Origin: an uncultured Pelagibacteraceae bacterium
GTDB taxonomy: Bacteria; Pseudomonadota; Alphaproteobacteria; Pelagibacterales; AG-422-B15
Reading direction: 5' to 3'
DNA length: 64,000 nucleotides
NCBI GenBank assembly: GCA_902547315.1
Contig: CACCND010000002.1
Coordinates: 132,395 to 196,394, forward strand
Position numbers and translations under genes: made by a program. Shown piece by piece: positions 1 through 8,796 of this stretch; position 1 is the stretch's first letter; each line of letters opens with the position of its first letter. The notes beneath the pieces were generated by a model. It did not search any database. It was not told the origin of the DNA and saw nothing but the letters and a program-made list of their open reading frames with translations.

Positions 1-186
1 ATTTCAAAATAAATGTAAAAAAATCACACTTTTTATTAAAACTGTGACTTTTGAGCAACATATTAAAAATTGGCTTTTTTTCAATGATTATTATCAAAAA
101 AATTCATTTCATTATAAATCTGATATATAATTTGAAAAATCAATATTATTTGCCATTCAAATTAATTAGTTATACGTAAAATACAT

Positions 187-714
187 ATGAAAGCTAAATT
201 ACCCATATTTTGTTCATTTTTCCTAGTTTTTATAGCATTAAGCTGCTCAAGTTTAGATATTCAACAAAATGAATATGATCATATGGAGGAGAAGTTGAAA
301 ACTGAGGGTATCAACATTCCGCCAAATGAAAGTGGAGGTGGCTTTGGAAAGGGATTTTCGATCGGAGATATGCTCGGTTCATCAAGTGGAACGTTTGATA
401 GTGTAGATGAAATAACATTTAACGTTGCGCTAGATAAATTAGGTTTTATGCCTCTTGCTTCCGTAGATGCTTCTTCTGGAGTAATAATTACCGATTGGTT
501 TAACCTATACGACACAAACATAAGAATAAAAATTAATGTCAGAATAGTTGACTCTGAGTTAAACGATAATTCAATAATTGTTCAACTTTTTAAACAAAGA
601 TACGATGGTTCTAAATGGAATGATTTGGGCAGCGATGTCGAACAATCAGAAAAAGTAAAGAACAATATTTTGGATGAAGCACGAAAATTGAGAAATGCTT
701 CTGATTTAAATTAA
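187..714 (+). CDS. DUF3576-family lipoprotein
   Basis: This looks like a small exported lipoprotein of the alphaproteobacterial DUF3576 family; its biochemical role is unknown. A short basic start (MKAK) and a hydrophobic stretch end at Cys20 in the context ALS-C, a usable lipobox. Residues about 45-70 are rich in Gly and Ser. The conserved core is about 75-150 and contains LGFMPLAS followed by GVIITDW, the part I recognise as DUF3576. It lies 21 nt upstream of leuS, where genes of this family often sit in alphaproteobacteria. I see no clear Shine-Dalgarno sequence, but the ATG directly precedes the signal peptide, so the start is likely correct. Confidence 0.75.
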   Translation: MKAKLPIFCSFFLVFIALSCSSLDIQQNEYDHMEEKLKTEGINIPPNESGGGFGKGFSIGDMLGSSSGTFDSVDEITFNVALDKLGFMPLASVDASSGVIITDWFNLYDTNIRIKINVRIVDSELNDNSIIVQLFKQRYDGSKWNDLGSDVEQSEKVKNNILDEARKLRNASDLN

Positions 715-735
715 CTTTGATTAAAAGTTAATACA

Positions 736-3306
736 ATGTCTTATAAATACAACCCAAAAATAATTGAAAAAAAATGGCAGAAATATTGGCAGGACCGTAA
801 CCTTTTTCAAAGTGAAATAGTAAAAGAAAAAAAGAAATATTATATTCTTGAAATGTTTCCTTACCCATCTGGAAGAATACACATGGGCCATGTAAGGAAC
901 TATACATTAGGTGATGTCATTGCAAGATTTAAAAGAGCTCAGGGTTTTAACGTCATGCATCCAATGGGGTGGGACGCATTTGGGCTGCCAGCTGAAAATG
1001 CTGCAATAGAAAATTCAACATCACCAAAAAAATGGACTTATGAGAATATTTCAACAATGAGAGGCCAGCTTAAAAAGATGGGCCTTTCTATCGATTGGTC
1101 TAGAGAGTTAGCAACCTGTGATGAGATTTATTATCATCAACAACAAAAACTTTTTTTGAAATTTTATGAAGAAGATTTAATTTACAAAAAAGAGTCTCTT
1201 GTTAACTGGGATCCTGTTGAAAATACTGTGCTTGCAAATGAGCAGGTTATAGATGGAAAAGGTTGGAGATCAGGTGCTGAAGTAGAACAAAAAAAATTAT
1301 CACAATGGTTTTTTAAAATCACAAATTTTTCAGAAAATCTATTGAACAGTCTAGAAACAATGGAAGGCTGGCCAGAAAAGGTCAAAGCAATGCAGAAAAA
1401 TTGGATTGGTAAATCTTTTGGTTGTGAAATTAATTTTGAAATTTTCTCAAATGATAGGGAATTTCAAGGCAGAAAAATCAAGATTTTTACCACTCGCCCA
1501 GATACAATTTTTGGGGCTACTTTCTGCGCATTATCTCCTTTTCATCCAATTGTCGAAGAGTTAATTGAATTAAATAATCAGATTAAAAAAGATGTGGAAA
1601 TCATGAGAACTCAAAAAATAAGTGAAGAGTCAATCGCAAGGAATGAAAAAATTGGAATTAAAACTGACCTATTCATTAAGCATCCATTTATTAAGAATAA
1701 AATGCTTCCTATATTTATTGCGAACTTTATTCTCATGGAATATGGATCTGGTGCAATATACGGCTGTCCAGCACACGACCAAAGAGATTTAGATTTCGCA
1801 AATAAATATGATTTAGAAATAATTCAAGTTATTGATCCAGACGATGATATTGCCTTTGACAAAAAAAATGCTTTTGTTGGTAACGGTAAACTTATTAATT
1901 CAGAATTTCTAGATGGACTTTCTATTGATGATGCAAAGAATGTAATTATAAAAAAAGTGCAGGATTCAGGTTTAGGCAAAAAAACAATTAATTACAGATT
2001 AAGAGATTGGGGAATTTCTAGACAAAGATATTGGGGTTGTCCAATTCCAATCATGTATAGAGAAGATGGAAAAGTAATAAAGGTACCAGAAGTTGATCTT
2101 CCACTTAAACTTCCTGAAGATGTTGACTTCAGTAAACCTGGAAACCCTCTAGATAATCATCCCACTTGGAAATATACAACTTGTCCAAAGACGGGCATGA
2201 AAGCGATCAGGGAGACTGATACACTTGATACATTTGTTGACTCAGCATGGTATTTTCTAAGATTTTGTTCTCCCCTAAATAACAATAAACCTTACAGCTT
2301 AGAGGAAATAAATTATTGGATGCCTGTTGATCAGTATGTAGGAGGGGTTGAACACGCTATTTTACATTTACTTTATTCAAGATTTTTAACCAAAGCACTA
2401 AAAGTAGAAAAACTCGATGAACCATTTGAAAGTCTTTTTACGCAAGGTATGGTTTGTCATAATACTTATAAAAATGACTCAGGCTCTTGGGTGTACCCTG
2501 AAGATGTTGACAGGGATGGCGAAGAACTTAAACAAACATCGACAGGTGAAAAAGTAGTTGAGGGCCCAGTAGAGTCAATGTCTAAATCAAAAAAGAATGT
2601 AATTGATCCTGAAACAATAATAAATACCTATGGAGCAGACTCAGCACGATGGTTTATGCTTTCTGATAGCCCACCTGAAAAAGATATAAATTGGTCAGAG
2701 TCAGGAATAAATGGTGCATGGAAAATATGCCAGAAGGTATGGGCTCTAATTATTAAAAATAAGAATTTCTTACTTTTGAATACCGAGAATTACGATGAAG
2801 ATTTTAGAGAAAACTCTTTAGAGTTAATGCGCTCAATGCATCAAAACCTTGAAAAAGTAACAAAAAGTATAGAAAAATTTCAAATGAATGTTGCTATTGC
2901 AAAAGTTTTTGAGATTGTAAATTGTATCTCAAAATTTAACGTCCAGAATACTAAAGACGAAATTGCACTTAGTATTTCGCTTAAGATACTTATTAGAATT
3001 ATTGAGCCTATAACACCACACCTTGCTGAAGAATGCTGGTCACTTACAGGAAGTCATGAATCATTAACAAAAGTACCTTGGCCTAAAATAAATAATAATT
3101 ATTTGAGAAAAGAGGATGCAATTATTGTGATCCAAATTAATGGCAAAAGAAGAGGTGAAATTATAATTTCGGTTGATTCCTCCGAGGAAGAAGTATTTAA
3201 AAAAATAGAGAAAATTGACAATATTTACCGTCTCATAAATGAGAAAAAAATAATAAAATCAATTTATGTTCCTAATAGAATCCTTAATATTGTTGTGGAA
3301 CAATGA
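736..3306 (+). CDS. leuS: leucine--tRNA ligase
   Basis: Cytoplasmic class I aminoacyl-tRNA synthetase that charges tRNA-Leu. At 856 residues it has normal bacterial length. The HIGH-type motif reads HMGH at residues 49-52, inside [16 protein letters not shown]. The CP1 editing domain shows [12 protein letters not shown] near residue 252. The KMSKS loop reads SMSKS at 614-618, and the C-terminal anticodon-binding region contains PHLAEECW. It is the second gene of the rightward run DUF3576-leuS-TPR/sulfotransferase-lptE-holA. Its stop overlaps the next start in an ATGA, which suggests translational coupling. Confidence 0.98.
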   Translation: MSYKYNPKIIEKKWQKYWQDRNLFQSEIVKEKKKYYILEMFPYPSGRIHMGHVRNYTLGDVIARFKRAQGFNVMHPMGWDAFGLPAENAAIENSTSPKKWTYENISTMRGQLKKMGLSIDWSRELATCDEIYYHQQQKLFLKFYEEDLIYKKESLVNWDPVENTVLANEQVIDGKGWRSGAEVEQKKLSQWFFKITNFSENLLNSLETMEGWPEKVKAMQKNWIGKSFGCEINFEIFSNDREFQGRKIKIFTTRPDTIFGATFCALSPFHPIVEELIELNNQIKKDVEIMRTQKISEESIARNEKIGIKTDLFIKHPFIKNKMLPIFIANFILMEYGSGAIYGCPAHDQRDLDFANKYDLEIIQVIDPDDDIAFDKKNAFVGNGKLINSEFLDGLSIDDAKNVIIKKVQDSGLGKKTINYRLRDWGISRQRYWGCPIPIMYREDGKVIKVPEVDLPLKLPEDVDFSKPGNPLDNHPTWKYTTCPKTGMKAIRETDTLDTFVDSAWYFLRFCSPLNNNKPYSLEEINYWMPVDQYVGGVEHAILHLLYSRFLTKALKVEKLDEPFESLFTQGMVCHNTYKNDSGSWVYPEDVDRDGEELKQTSTGEKVVEGPVESMSKSKKNVIDPETIINTYGADSARWFMLSDSPPEKDINWSESGINGAWKICQKVWALIIKNKNFLLLNTENYDEDFRENSLELMRSMHQNLEKVTKSIEKFQMNVAIAKVFEIVNCISKFNVQNTKDEIALSISLKILIRIIEPITPHLAEECWSLTGSHESLTKVPWPKINNNYLRKEDAIIVIQINGKRRGEIIISVDSSEEEVFKKIEKIDNIYRLINEKKIIKSIYVPNRILNIVVEQ

Positions 3307-5018
3307 ATAGACACGAAAGACGCAAACAGAAAAAAAGCAATAAATCAAACTTGTTAGCTAATAATGAAATCGTAACTGCAATTAAATTACATACACAACA
3401 AAACTTTTCTGTTGCTGAAAAAATGTACAATTCTATTTTGAGAAAAAATCCAAAAAATTATGAAGCGGTAAGACATTTAGGTATTTTGTATTATGATACA
3501 AATAGGAAAGAAGAAGCTTATAACTCGTTTCTGAATGCAGTAAGACTTTTCCCAGATCGATGCGAAGCATTCAATAATCTAGGATTTATTCATTTGGAAA
3601 ATATGAATTATAGTCTTGCTGAAAAGTGCTTTAAAGAGTCATTGAAAAAAAACAATACCTATCTACCTGCACTAAATAATATTGTCAGTTTATATATTAA
3701 GCTAAGTGAGAAGGATAAGGCGCTATCAATTTCAAAAAAAGCAATGTCTCTGGACTCTAATAATCAACTAGCGCGAAATCAACATGCAAAAGCTTTAATA
3801 TTAAATAATAAAATTTATGAAGGACTTGAGATATTAGAGAAATTATGTGTTGAAAATCCACTTCCTGACTTTTTATTAAACTTGTCAGTAGCTTATCGAG
3901 AACTTGGAGAAACAAAAAAAGCTGACGACATTATAATTTCCGAATTTAATAAAAATTATAAATATGAAAACTTTTTTCATACTTTCGCTAAGACAAAAGG
4001 TGTTACATTAAACACTGAACAAATTCAATATTATGAAGAAAAAATACGGGATAATGAAGTATCAAAACCAGCTTTGAATAAAAAAGTTCTAATTTGTGAG
4101 TCGCTTTTTGATTACTATAGAAATAAAAAAGATTTTAATAAGTCCGGTGCTTATCTAAAAAAAATGAATGAGATTCAATATGGTCTTGAGGAATTTTCTT
4201 TAAAAAAGGAAGAAAATTTATTTAATCGTTTAAAACAATCTAATAAATTAATTAAAAAATTAGACAATAGCAAAGACTCAGACTCATTGACGCCTATAAT
4301 AATTTGCGGAATGCCAAGGTCTGGTACAACGTTGTGCGAGCAAATTTTGTCTTCACATAGCAATGTCACTGGTGCAGGTGAACTCAACTACCTATCAGAA
4401 TTTTCTGGTCTAAAAAAATTAATGAATACACCTGAAGAAAATATTAAAATTTTTGAAGAAAATGTAAAAAATAACAATAAATTAATTGAAATAAGAGATA
4501 ATTACTTAAGATCACTAAATACACATCGTGATGAGAAAGCAAATTTTGTTTGTGATAAAATGCCTCACAATTTTTTACTAATTGGCCTTCTGAGAAACAT
4601 TCTTCCAAAATCAAAAATTATTTATTGTAAGAGAGATGCAATGGATAATTGTTTTTCACTTTATTCTCATAAATGGATAGAAATGTCCCATCAGTATTCT
4701 TATAACCAGAAAGTACTTGCTAGTTACTATAAATTACATGAAGATTTGATGAGTTTTTGGATAGATGAATATTCAGATATTTTTATTCTAGATAATGAAA
4801 AGCTTGTCTCGGACCAAAAAAAGACAACAGAAGAACTGCTAGATTATTGTGAATTAAATTGGGAGGATGCTTGTTTGGAATTTTATAAAAATAAAAGACA
4901 GGTAAGAACAGCAAGCATTGATCAGGTTAGAAGGCCAATTAATAATAAATCTATAGGTGCTTGGAAAAAATATAGTAATGACTTGGAAGATTTAACAAAA
5001 CATTTAAATAAACAATGA
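3303..5018 (+). CDS. TPR-repeat protein with C-terminal sulfotransferase domain
   Basis: A two-part protein of 571 residues. Residues about 20-220 form several tetratricopeptide repeats (for example the helices around [20 protein letters not shown]). Residues about 330-560 form a PAPS-dependent sulfotransferase domain. The 5'-phosphosulfate-binding loop GMPRSGTT is at 336-343, and a second PAPS-contact stretch ([17 protein letters not shown]) lies near 440. Such fusions are known in marine alphaproteobacteria, but the acceptor is usually undefined. No signal peptide or membrane segment is visible, so it is probably cytoplasmic. ATGA overlaps join it to leuS and to lptE, two genes that are usually neighbours, so it looks like an insertion that has become part of the operon. 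Sulfation of a glycan or lipid is inference. Confidence 0.85.
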   Translation: MNRHERRKQKKSNKSNLLANNEIVTAIKLHTQQNFSVAEKMYNSILRKNPKNYEAVRHLGILYYDTNRKEEAYNSFLNAVRLFPDRCEAFNNLGFIHLENMNYSLAEKCFKESLKKNNTYLPALNNIVSLYIKLSEKDKALSISKKAMSLDSNNQLARNQHAKALILNNKIYEGLEILEKLCVENPLPDFLLNLSVAYRELGETKKADDIIISEFNKNYKYENFFHTFAKTKGVTLNTEQIQYYEEKIRDNEVSKPALNKKVLICESLFDYYRNKKDFNKSGAYLKKMNEIQYGLEEFSLKKEENLFNRLKQSNKLIKKLDNSKDSDSLTPIIICGMPRSGTTLCEQILSSHSNVTGAGELNYLSEFSGLKKLMNTPEENIKIFEENVKNNNKLIEIRDNYLRSLNTHRDEKANFVCDKMPHNFLLIGLLRNILPKSKIIYCKRDAMDNCFSLYSHKWIEMSHQYSYNQKVLASYYKLHEDLMSFWIDEYSDIFILDNEKLVSDQKKTTEELLDYCELNWEDACLEFYKNKRQVRTASIDQVRRPINNKSIGAWKKYSNDLEDLTKHLNKQ

Positions 5019-5503
5019 AAATTCTAAGTCTTATTTTATTTATATTATTAGTTACTGGCTGCGGCTTTCAACCTATATATAAAATTTCAGAGGATAACTA
5101 TAATTTACCTATGTACGATATTGAGTTTAACGATTCTCAAAATATATCCCGTAATATAAAAGAGGAATTTAAGAAGAATTTTTTAGATAAAAATAATACA
5201 GAAAAGAAATTTATCTTAAGAATCTCGGTTTCAGAGAGCTTTACTCCAATTATAATTAATGAAAATGGAACGGTAGCTAAATATAGAGTGGATATTGACA
5301 TTGATTATGAGCTAATAAACAAGGTTAAGAATAGTTTGATGATAAAAGACACAGCAAGAGGTTTCGCACAATATAATACAGTTACTTCTGAAATTGAAAA
5401 TGATCAAAAGAAAGAAAGAATGATTAGTTCAGCTGCCAATGATGCAATCCAGATCATGGTTTCTAGAATCCAAAGTAAAGTTAACTTTGAAAATGTTAAT
5501 TAG
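5015..5503 (+). CDS. lptE: LPS-assembly lipoprotein LptE
   Basis: Predicted outer-membrane lipoprotein that plugs the LptD barrel and helps insert lipopolysaccharide. It has 162 residues, a short hydrophobic signal and the lipobox LVTG-C with Cys16. Cys16 is followed by GFQPIY, which is characteristic of alphaproteobacterial LptE. The rest is weakly conserved, as usual for this family. It starts inside the stop of the sulfotransferase gene (ATGA) and its last 11 nt overlap holA. The leuS-lptE-holA context supports the assignment. Confidence 0.85.
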   Translation: MKILSLILFILLVTGCGFQPIYKISEDNYNLPMYDIEFNDSQNISRNIKEEFKKNFLDKNNTEKKFILRISVSESFTPIIINENGTVAKYRVDIDIDYELINKVKNSLMIKDTARGFAQYNTVTSEIENDQKKERMISSAANDAIQIMVSRIQSKVNFENVN

Positions 5504-6512
5504 AGAAAACCAGCTAGAGCAGCGAATATCTAAAAACACAAGCTTTATTAACCTATTAATATATGGCTCTAATGAAGGTCTTGTAAGACAAAGTTTAAAG
5601 AGAGTTAAAAAGATCCTTAAAGATAAAGTAGATTTTGACGAAGTTTCCATTGAGGGTAAAAATATCGATGAAGACCCAACCGTATTTGAGCAACATGTGA
5701 ATACTGTATCGTTATTTAGTACCCATAAACTTATTCAGCTTAGTGGGATTAAAGAAAAACATTTGAAAAATATAAGTGAGGTCTTTGAGAAAAAAATTGA
5801 AAACATATTTATTATCATAACATCTGATATATTAACAAAATCGTCAAAAATTAGAACATACTATGAAAAAAATGATAACTGTCTTGTGCTTGCCTGCTAT
5901 GATGATGATGCTAAGACTATAATACAAAATACTGAAAATTTCATAAGGGAAAACAAGATCCTCATGGACTCAGATGTTAAAAAATATTTAATACAGGTAC
6001 TCAGTAACAATCGATTAATTAGTAATTACGAGTTAGAAAAATTGAGACTTTATTCATATAAAAAAGAAAAACCTATCACACTTACTGAAGCGAGGAGTCT
6101 TTTAAACGACATGAGCTCTTCTGGTTTACAAGAGATAAATACTTCTGTAATCAACGGCGATAAAATAAAAAGTTCCCTAATGATAAAAAAAATTTTTTCC
6201 GAAGGAACTAGTTCTATTACTTTAATAAGAGGCCTAATTAATTATCTTAAGAGAATTAAGAAAACAAAAATAGAAATCAGAAAAGGTAAAACTTTCGATG
6301 AATCTATTCAGGTATTAAAGCCACCAGTTTTTTGGAAGGAAAAAAACAGTTTCAAAAAACATTGTATGAATATACCTATTAGTTCAATTGAAAAATATTT
6401 ATTTAGTCTAGTAAAGACCGAAGTTCAATGCAAGCTTGAGAGTAGCCTTGCTTATATAAATTGTGAGAAATCACTCCTTTTAATTGCAAACGATATAAAG
6501 AAATTTTATTAA
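5493..6512 (+). CDS. holA: DNA polymerase III subunit delta
   Basis: Delta subunit of the clamp loader, which opens the beta clamp during replication. I place the start at ATG 5493 (MLIRENQLEQR), giving 339 residues and an 11-nt overlap with lptE. An upstream in-frame ATG at 5439 would overlap lptE by 65 nt and add non-family sequence. The N-terminal domain begins with LLIYGSNEGLVRQ, as in other delta subunits, and the C-terminal helical collar contains TLIRGLINYLKRIKK. Sequence divergence is high, as usual for HolA, so position after lptE adds support. It converges on parB with only 2 nt between the stops. Confidence 0.88.
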   Translation: MLIRENQLEQRISKNTSFINLLIYGSNEGLVRQSLKRVKKILKDKVDFDEVSIEGKNIDEDPTVFEQHVNTVSLFSTHKLIQLSGIKEKHLKNISEVFEKKIENIFIIITSDILTKSSKIRTYYEKNDNCLVLACYDDDAKTIIQNTENFIRENKILMDSDVKKYLIQVLSNNRLISNYELEKLRLYSYKKEKPITLTEARSLLNDMSSSGLQEINTSVINGDKIKSSLMIKKIFSEGTSSITLIRGLINYLKRIKKTKIEIRKGKTFDESIQVLKPPVFWKEKNSFKKHCMNIPISSIEKYLFSLVKTEVQCKLESSLAYINCEKSLLLIANDIKKFY

Positions 6513-6514
6513 GA

Positions 6515-7375
6515 TTAAGTTTTAAGTTTAGATGTAATATATTCTAATTGTTCAAGAGATTTATAATCAATTTTAATAGACCCACCTGTTTTACCTCGAT
6601 GATCAATTCTAACTTTAAGGCCTAGGTATGAGGAAAGATTGTTTTCCAAATCAAGAGTATCAGGATCTTTAAGTTTAACTTTTTTAACTCGCGTTTTTCC
6701 TGATTTTACAAGGTTTTCAGTTTCTCTAACACTGAGATTTTCTCTGATGATTTTGTCAGCTAATTGTTCAGGAAAGACGCTGTTCATAATAGCGCGAGCA
6801 TGCCCTGATGAAATTTTTCCCTCTGAGATCATATCTTGAATTGACCGAGGTAAACTAAGTAATCTGATAATATTTGCAATATGACTTCTACTTTTACCAA
6901 CGATTTCTGCAAGTGCTTCTTGAGTATGCCCATAGTTTTCAATTAATCTTTTATATCCGGCAGCTTCTTCAATTGGTGATAGATCTGAGCGTTGTACATT
7001 TTCAATGATTGCTACTTCCAACGCTTCTACATCATCTAGTTTTCTAACAACTGCGGGAACTTCGTGAAGTTGTGCAATTTGGGCCGCTCTCCATCTTCTC
7101 TCACCTGCAATGATTTCATACGTTCCAGCTTCTGTTGGTGTGGGTCTAACTAATATTGGTTGAACAAGCCCCTTTGATTTAATAGATTCAGCTAATTCAT
7201 TAATACTATTTTTATCAAACAATCTTCGAGGCTGAGACGGACTTGGTTTTAAATTTGAAAGTGAAATTTTTGTTACTTGGTTTAAAGTTTCATCTTGAGA
7301 TGAAATATCTTTAGTATCTCCCATGAGAGATGAGAGGCCACGACCTAAACCTTTTTTTGTAATTGACGAACTCAT
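6515..7375 (-). CDS. parB: chromosome-partitioning protein ParB
   Basis: CTP-dependent DNA clamp that loads at parS sites and acts with ParA to segregate origins. It has 286 residues. The N-terminal GLGRGLSSL motif (ParA contact, residues 9-17) is followed by the nuclease-like ParB domain with the CTP-binding box GERRWRA at 91-97. A helix-turn-helix lies at about 150-175 (TQEALAEIVGKSRSHIANI), and the C-terminal dimerisation domain follows. Its ATG overlaps the parA stop by one nucleotide (TAATG), so the two are probably coupled. A perfect parS site lies at 8730-8745, just beyond parA. Confidence 0.97.
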   Translation of the reverse strand: MSSSITKKGLGRGLSSLMGDTKDISSQDETLNQVTKISLSNLKPSPSQPRRLFDKNSINELAESIKSKGLVQPILVRPTPTEAGTYEIIAGERRWRAAQIAQLHEVPAVVRKLDDVEALEVAIIENVQRSDLSPIEEAAGYKRLIENYGHTQEALAEIVGKSRSHIANIIRLLSLPRSIQDMISEGKISSGHARAIMNSVFPEQLADKIIRENLSVRETENLVKSGKTRVKKVKLKDPDTLDLENNLSSYLGLKVRIDHRGKTGGSIKIDYKSLEQLEYITSKLKT

Positions 7376-8163
7376 TAAGCCGCCTCCTGTCCTTTGCTTT
7401 GTCTAATAAACTCGTCTGCTAATCTTAAATATGCCTGACTACCTGCTGCATTTTTATCGTAAATTAAAGCAGGCATTCCAAACGAGGGAGCTTCTGAAAC
7501 TCTTACATTGCGAGGTATAATAGTTTCATACACTTGCTGACTCAAATGTTTCTTAACATCATCAGCAACTTGAGATGAAAGTTTATTTCTTCCATCAAAC
7601 ATTGTTAAAACTATTCCATCGATTGTTAGTTTTTGATTAAGATTTTGTTTTACTCTATCAATAGTTTTAATTAATTGACTTAGACCTTCTAATGCAAAAA
7701 ATTCACATTGAAGTGGAACAATTATTGAATCTGCAGCAGTCATTGCCATAACAGTTAAAAGACTTAAAGCTGGCGGACAATCTATAAAAATAAAGCTATA
7801 ATCATTTAGTGAATTTTTATCTGCTAAAATTTTTTTTAGAGTAAATGCTCTATCATTTACTTCAGCAAGTTCAGGTTCTATGCCAGATAGGTCCACGGTA
7901 GATGGTATGATTTTTAAGTTTTCTATTTCAGTATTTTGTATCGCATCGAATAAATTGCATTGAGATGCCAAAACTTCATAAATCGAGTTTTTTCTCTTTT
8001 GATAATCTATACCTAAGCCAGTGCTTGCATTTCCTTGAGGATCGAGATCAATAATTAAAACTTTTTCCCCAATAGCTGCCAAGGCTGTGGATAAGTTTAT
8101 TGCTGTTGTAGTTTTTCCCACTCCACCTTTCTGATTTGAGATAGCTATTATTTTATTTTTCAT
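7375..8163 (-). CDS. parA: chromosome-partitioning ATPase ParA (Soj)
   Basis: Deviant Walker-A ATPase that forms a nucleoid-bound gradient and moves ParB-parS complexes. It has 262 residues. The Walker A motif KGGVGKTT occupies 12-19 with the signature lysine. LIIDLDPQGNAS is the A' segment and FIDCPPALSLLT is the Walker B region. It overlaps rsmG by one nucleotide upstream and parB by one nucleotide downstream. The rsmG-parA-parB order is typical of bacterial origin regions, which agrees with the candidate oriC at 17.1-17.4 kb. Confidence 0.97.
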   Translation of the reverse strand: MKNKIIAISNQKGGVGKTTTAINLSTALAAIGEKVLIIDLDPQGNASTGLGIDYQKRKNSIYEVLASQCNLFDAIQNTEIENLKIIPSTVDLSGIEPELAEVNDRAFTLKKILADKNSLNDYSFIFIDCPPALSLLTVMAMTAADSIIVPLQCEFFALEGLSQLIKTIDRVKQNLNQKLTIDGIVLTMFDGRNKLSSQVADDVKKHLSQQVYETIIPRNVRVSEAPSFGMPALIYDKNAAGSQAYLRLADEFIRQSKGQEAA

Positions 8164-8786
8164 TAAGTTATTGATTTTATTATATTTTTTAATTCCAAAA
8201 TAAAAGAGCCCTTTTCTCTCTCATTTTCGTGCAACACGTATGTAAAATCCCAATATTTAGTAGCTTGCACAATCTCTTCATCTATATGTACACCTTTATG
8301 CAGAAGCAATGTAGTGTTTTTTTTGCATATATTATAACTAATTGATAATAAATGGTTTAATTGGCTAACTGCTCTTGCTAAAATGATATCAAATTTTTTA
8401 TTTTCAATTTTTTCTGCCTTAATGGGAATCACTTCAGTGTTTTTTAGATCTAATTTATCAATACATTTGTTAAGAAATGATACTCTTTTAGATCTATTCT
8501 CACACAAAAAAACCTTATTTTTTGATCCAAATAATAATGAAACAGGTATACCTGGAAGGCCAGCACCGCTCCCAATATCAATAATATCATTTCCATTGCT
8601 ATTTATTAACTGAACTAATCTGAGAGAATCATAGAAATGTCTTGTCCAGATAAAATTCCTATCGTTCTTTGATAATAAATTTTGGTCTTCTGCCAAAATT
8701 ATTTCCCTGAATTTAGACAATTTTTCTATTGTTTCACGTGAAACATTTGGCAAGAGCTCTTTAAGAGCGTCGGGTGAATCAATCAT
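8163..8786 (-). CDS. rsmG: 16S rRNA (guanine-N7)-methyltransferase RsmG
   Basis: SAM-dependent methyltransferase that modifies 16S rRNA (G527 in E. coli numbering). It has 207 residues. The N-terminal NVSRETIEKL motif is typical of RsmG. The SAM-binding glycine loop reads DIGSGAGLPGIP and is followed by the acidic residue in VFLCENRSKR. The N-terminal motif is encoded by a perfect parS sequence (8730-8745), so one DNA stretch serves two purposes. It lies 10 nt after mnmG in the leftward run mnmG-rsmG-parA-parB. Confidence 0.95.
   Translation of the reverse strand: MIDSPDALKELLPNVSRETIEKLSKFREIILAEDQNLLSKNDRNFIWTRHFYDSLRLVQLINSNGNDIIDIGSGAGLPGIPVSLLFGSKNKVFLCENRSKRVSFLNKCIDKLDLKNTEVIPIKAEKIENKKFDIILARAVSQLNHLLSISYNICKKNTTLLLHKGVHIDEEIVQATKYWDFTYVLHENEREKGSFILELKNIIKSIT
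8730..8745. promoter_or_regulatory. parS: parS centromere site
   Basis: The 16-mer TGTTTCACGTGAAACA is a perfect palindrome and matches the universal ParB-binding consensus exactly. It lies inside the beginning of rsmG, where it encodes part of the NVSRET motif, immediately upstream of parA-parB. It is the only full match I found in this window; other GTGAAAC or GTTTCAC occurrences are half sites. Confidence 0.95.
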
Positions 8787-8796
8787 TATTTTGATA

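Noticed and set aside
2..130. A 42-codon open stretch from the window edge on the plus strand, ending at a TAA at 128-130, possibly the tail of an upstream gene.
   Set aside because: The peptide has no recognisable family features, and a run of this length can occur by chance in six frames. Flanking sequence is needed.
5439..5492. Longer holA start at ATG 5439.
   Set aside because: It overlaps lptE by 65 nt and the extra 18 residues are not delta-subunit-like; ATG 5493 gives a usual short overlap.
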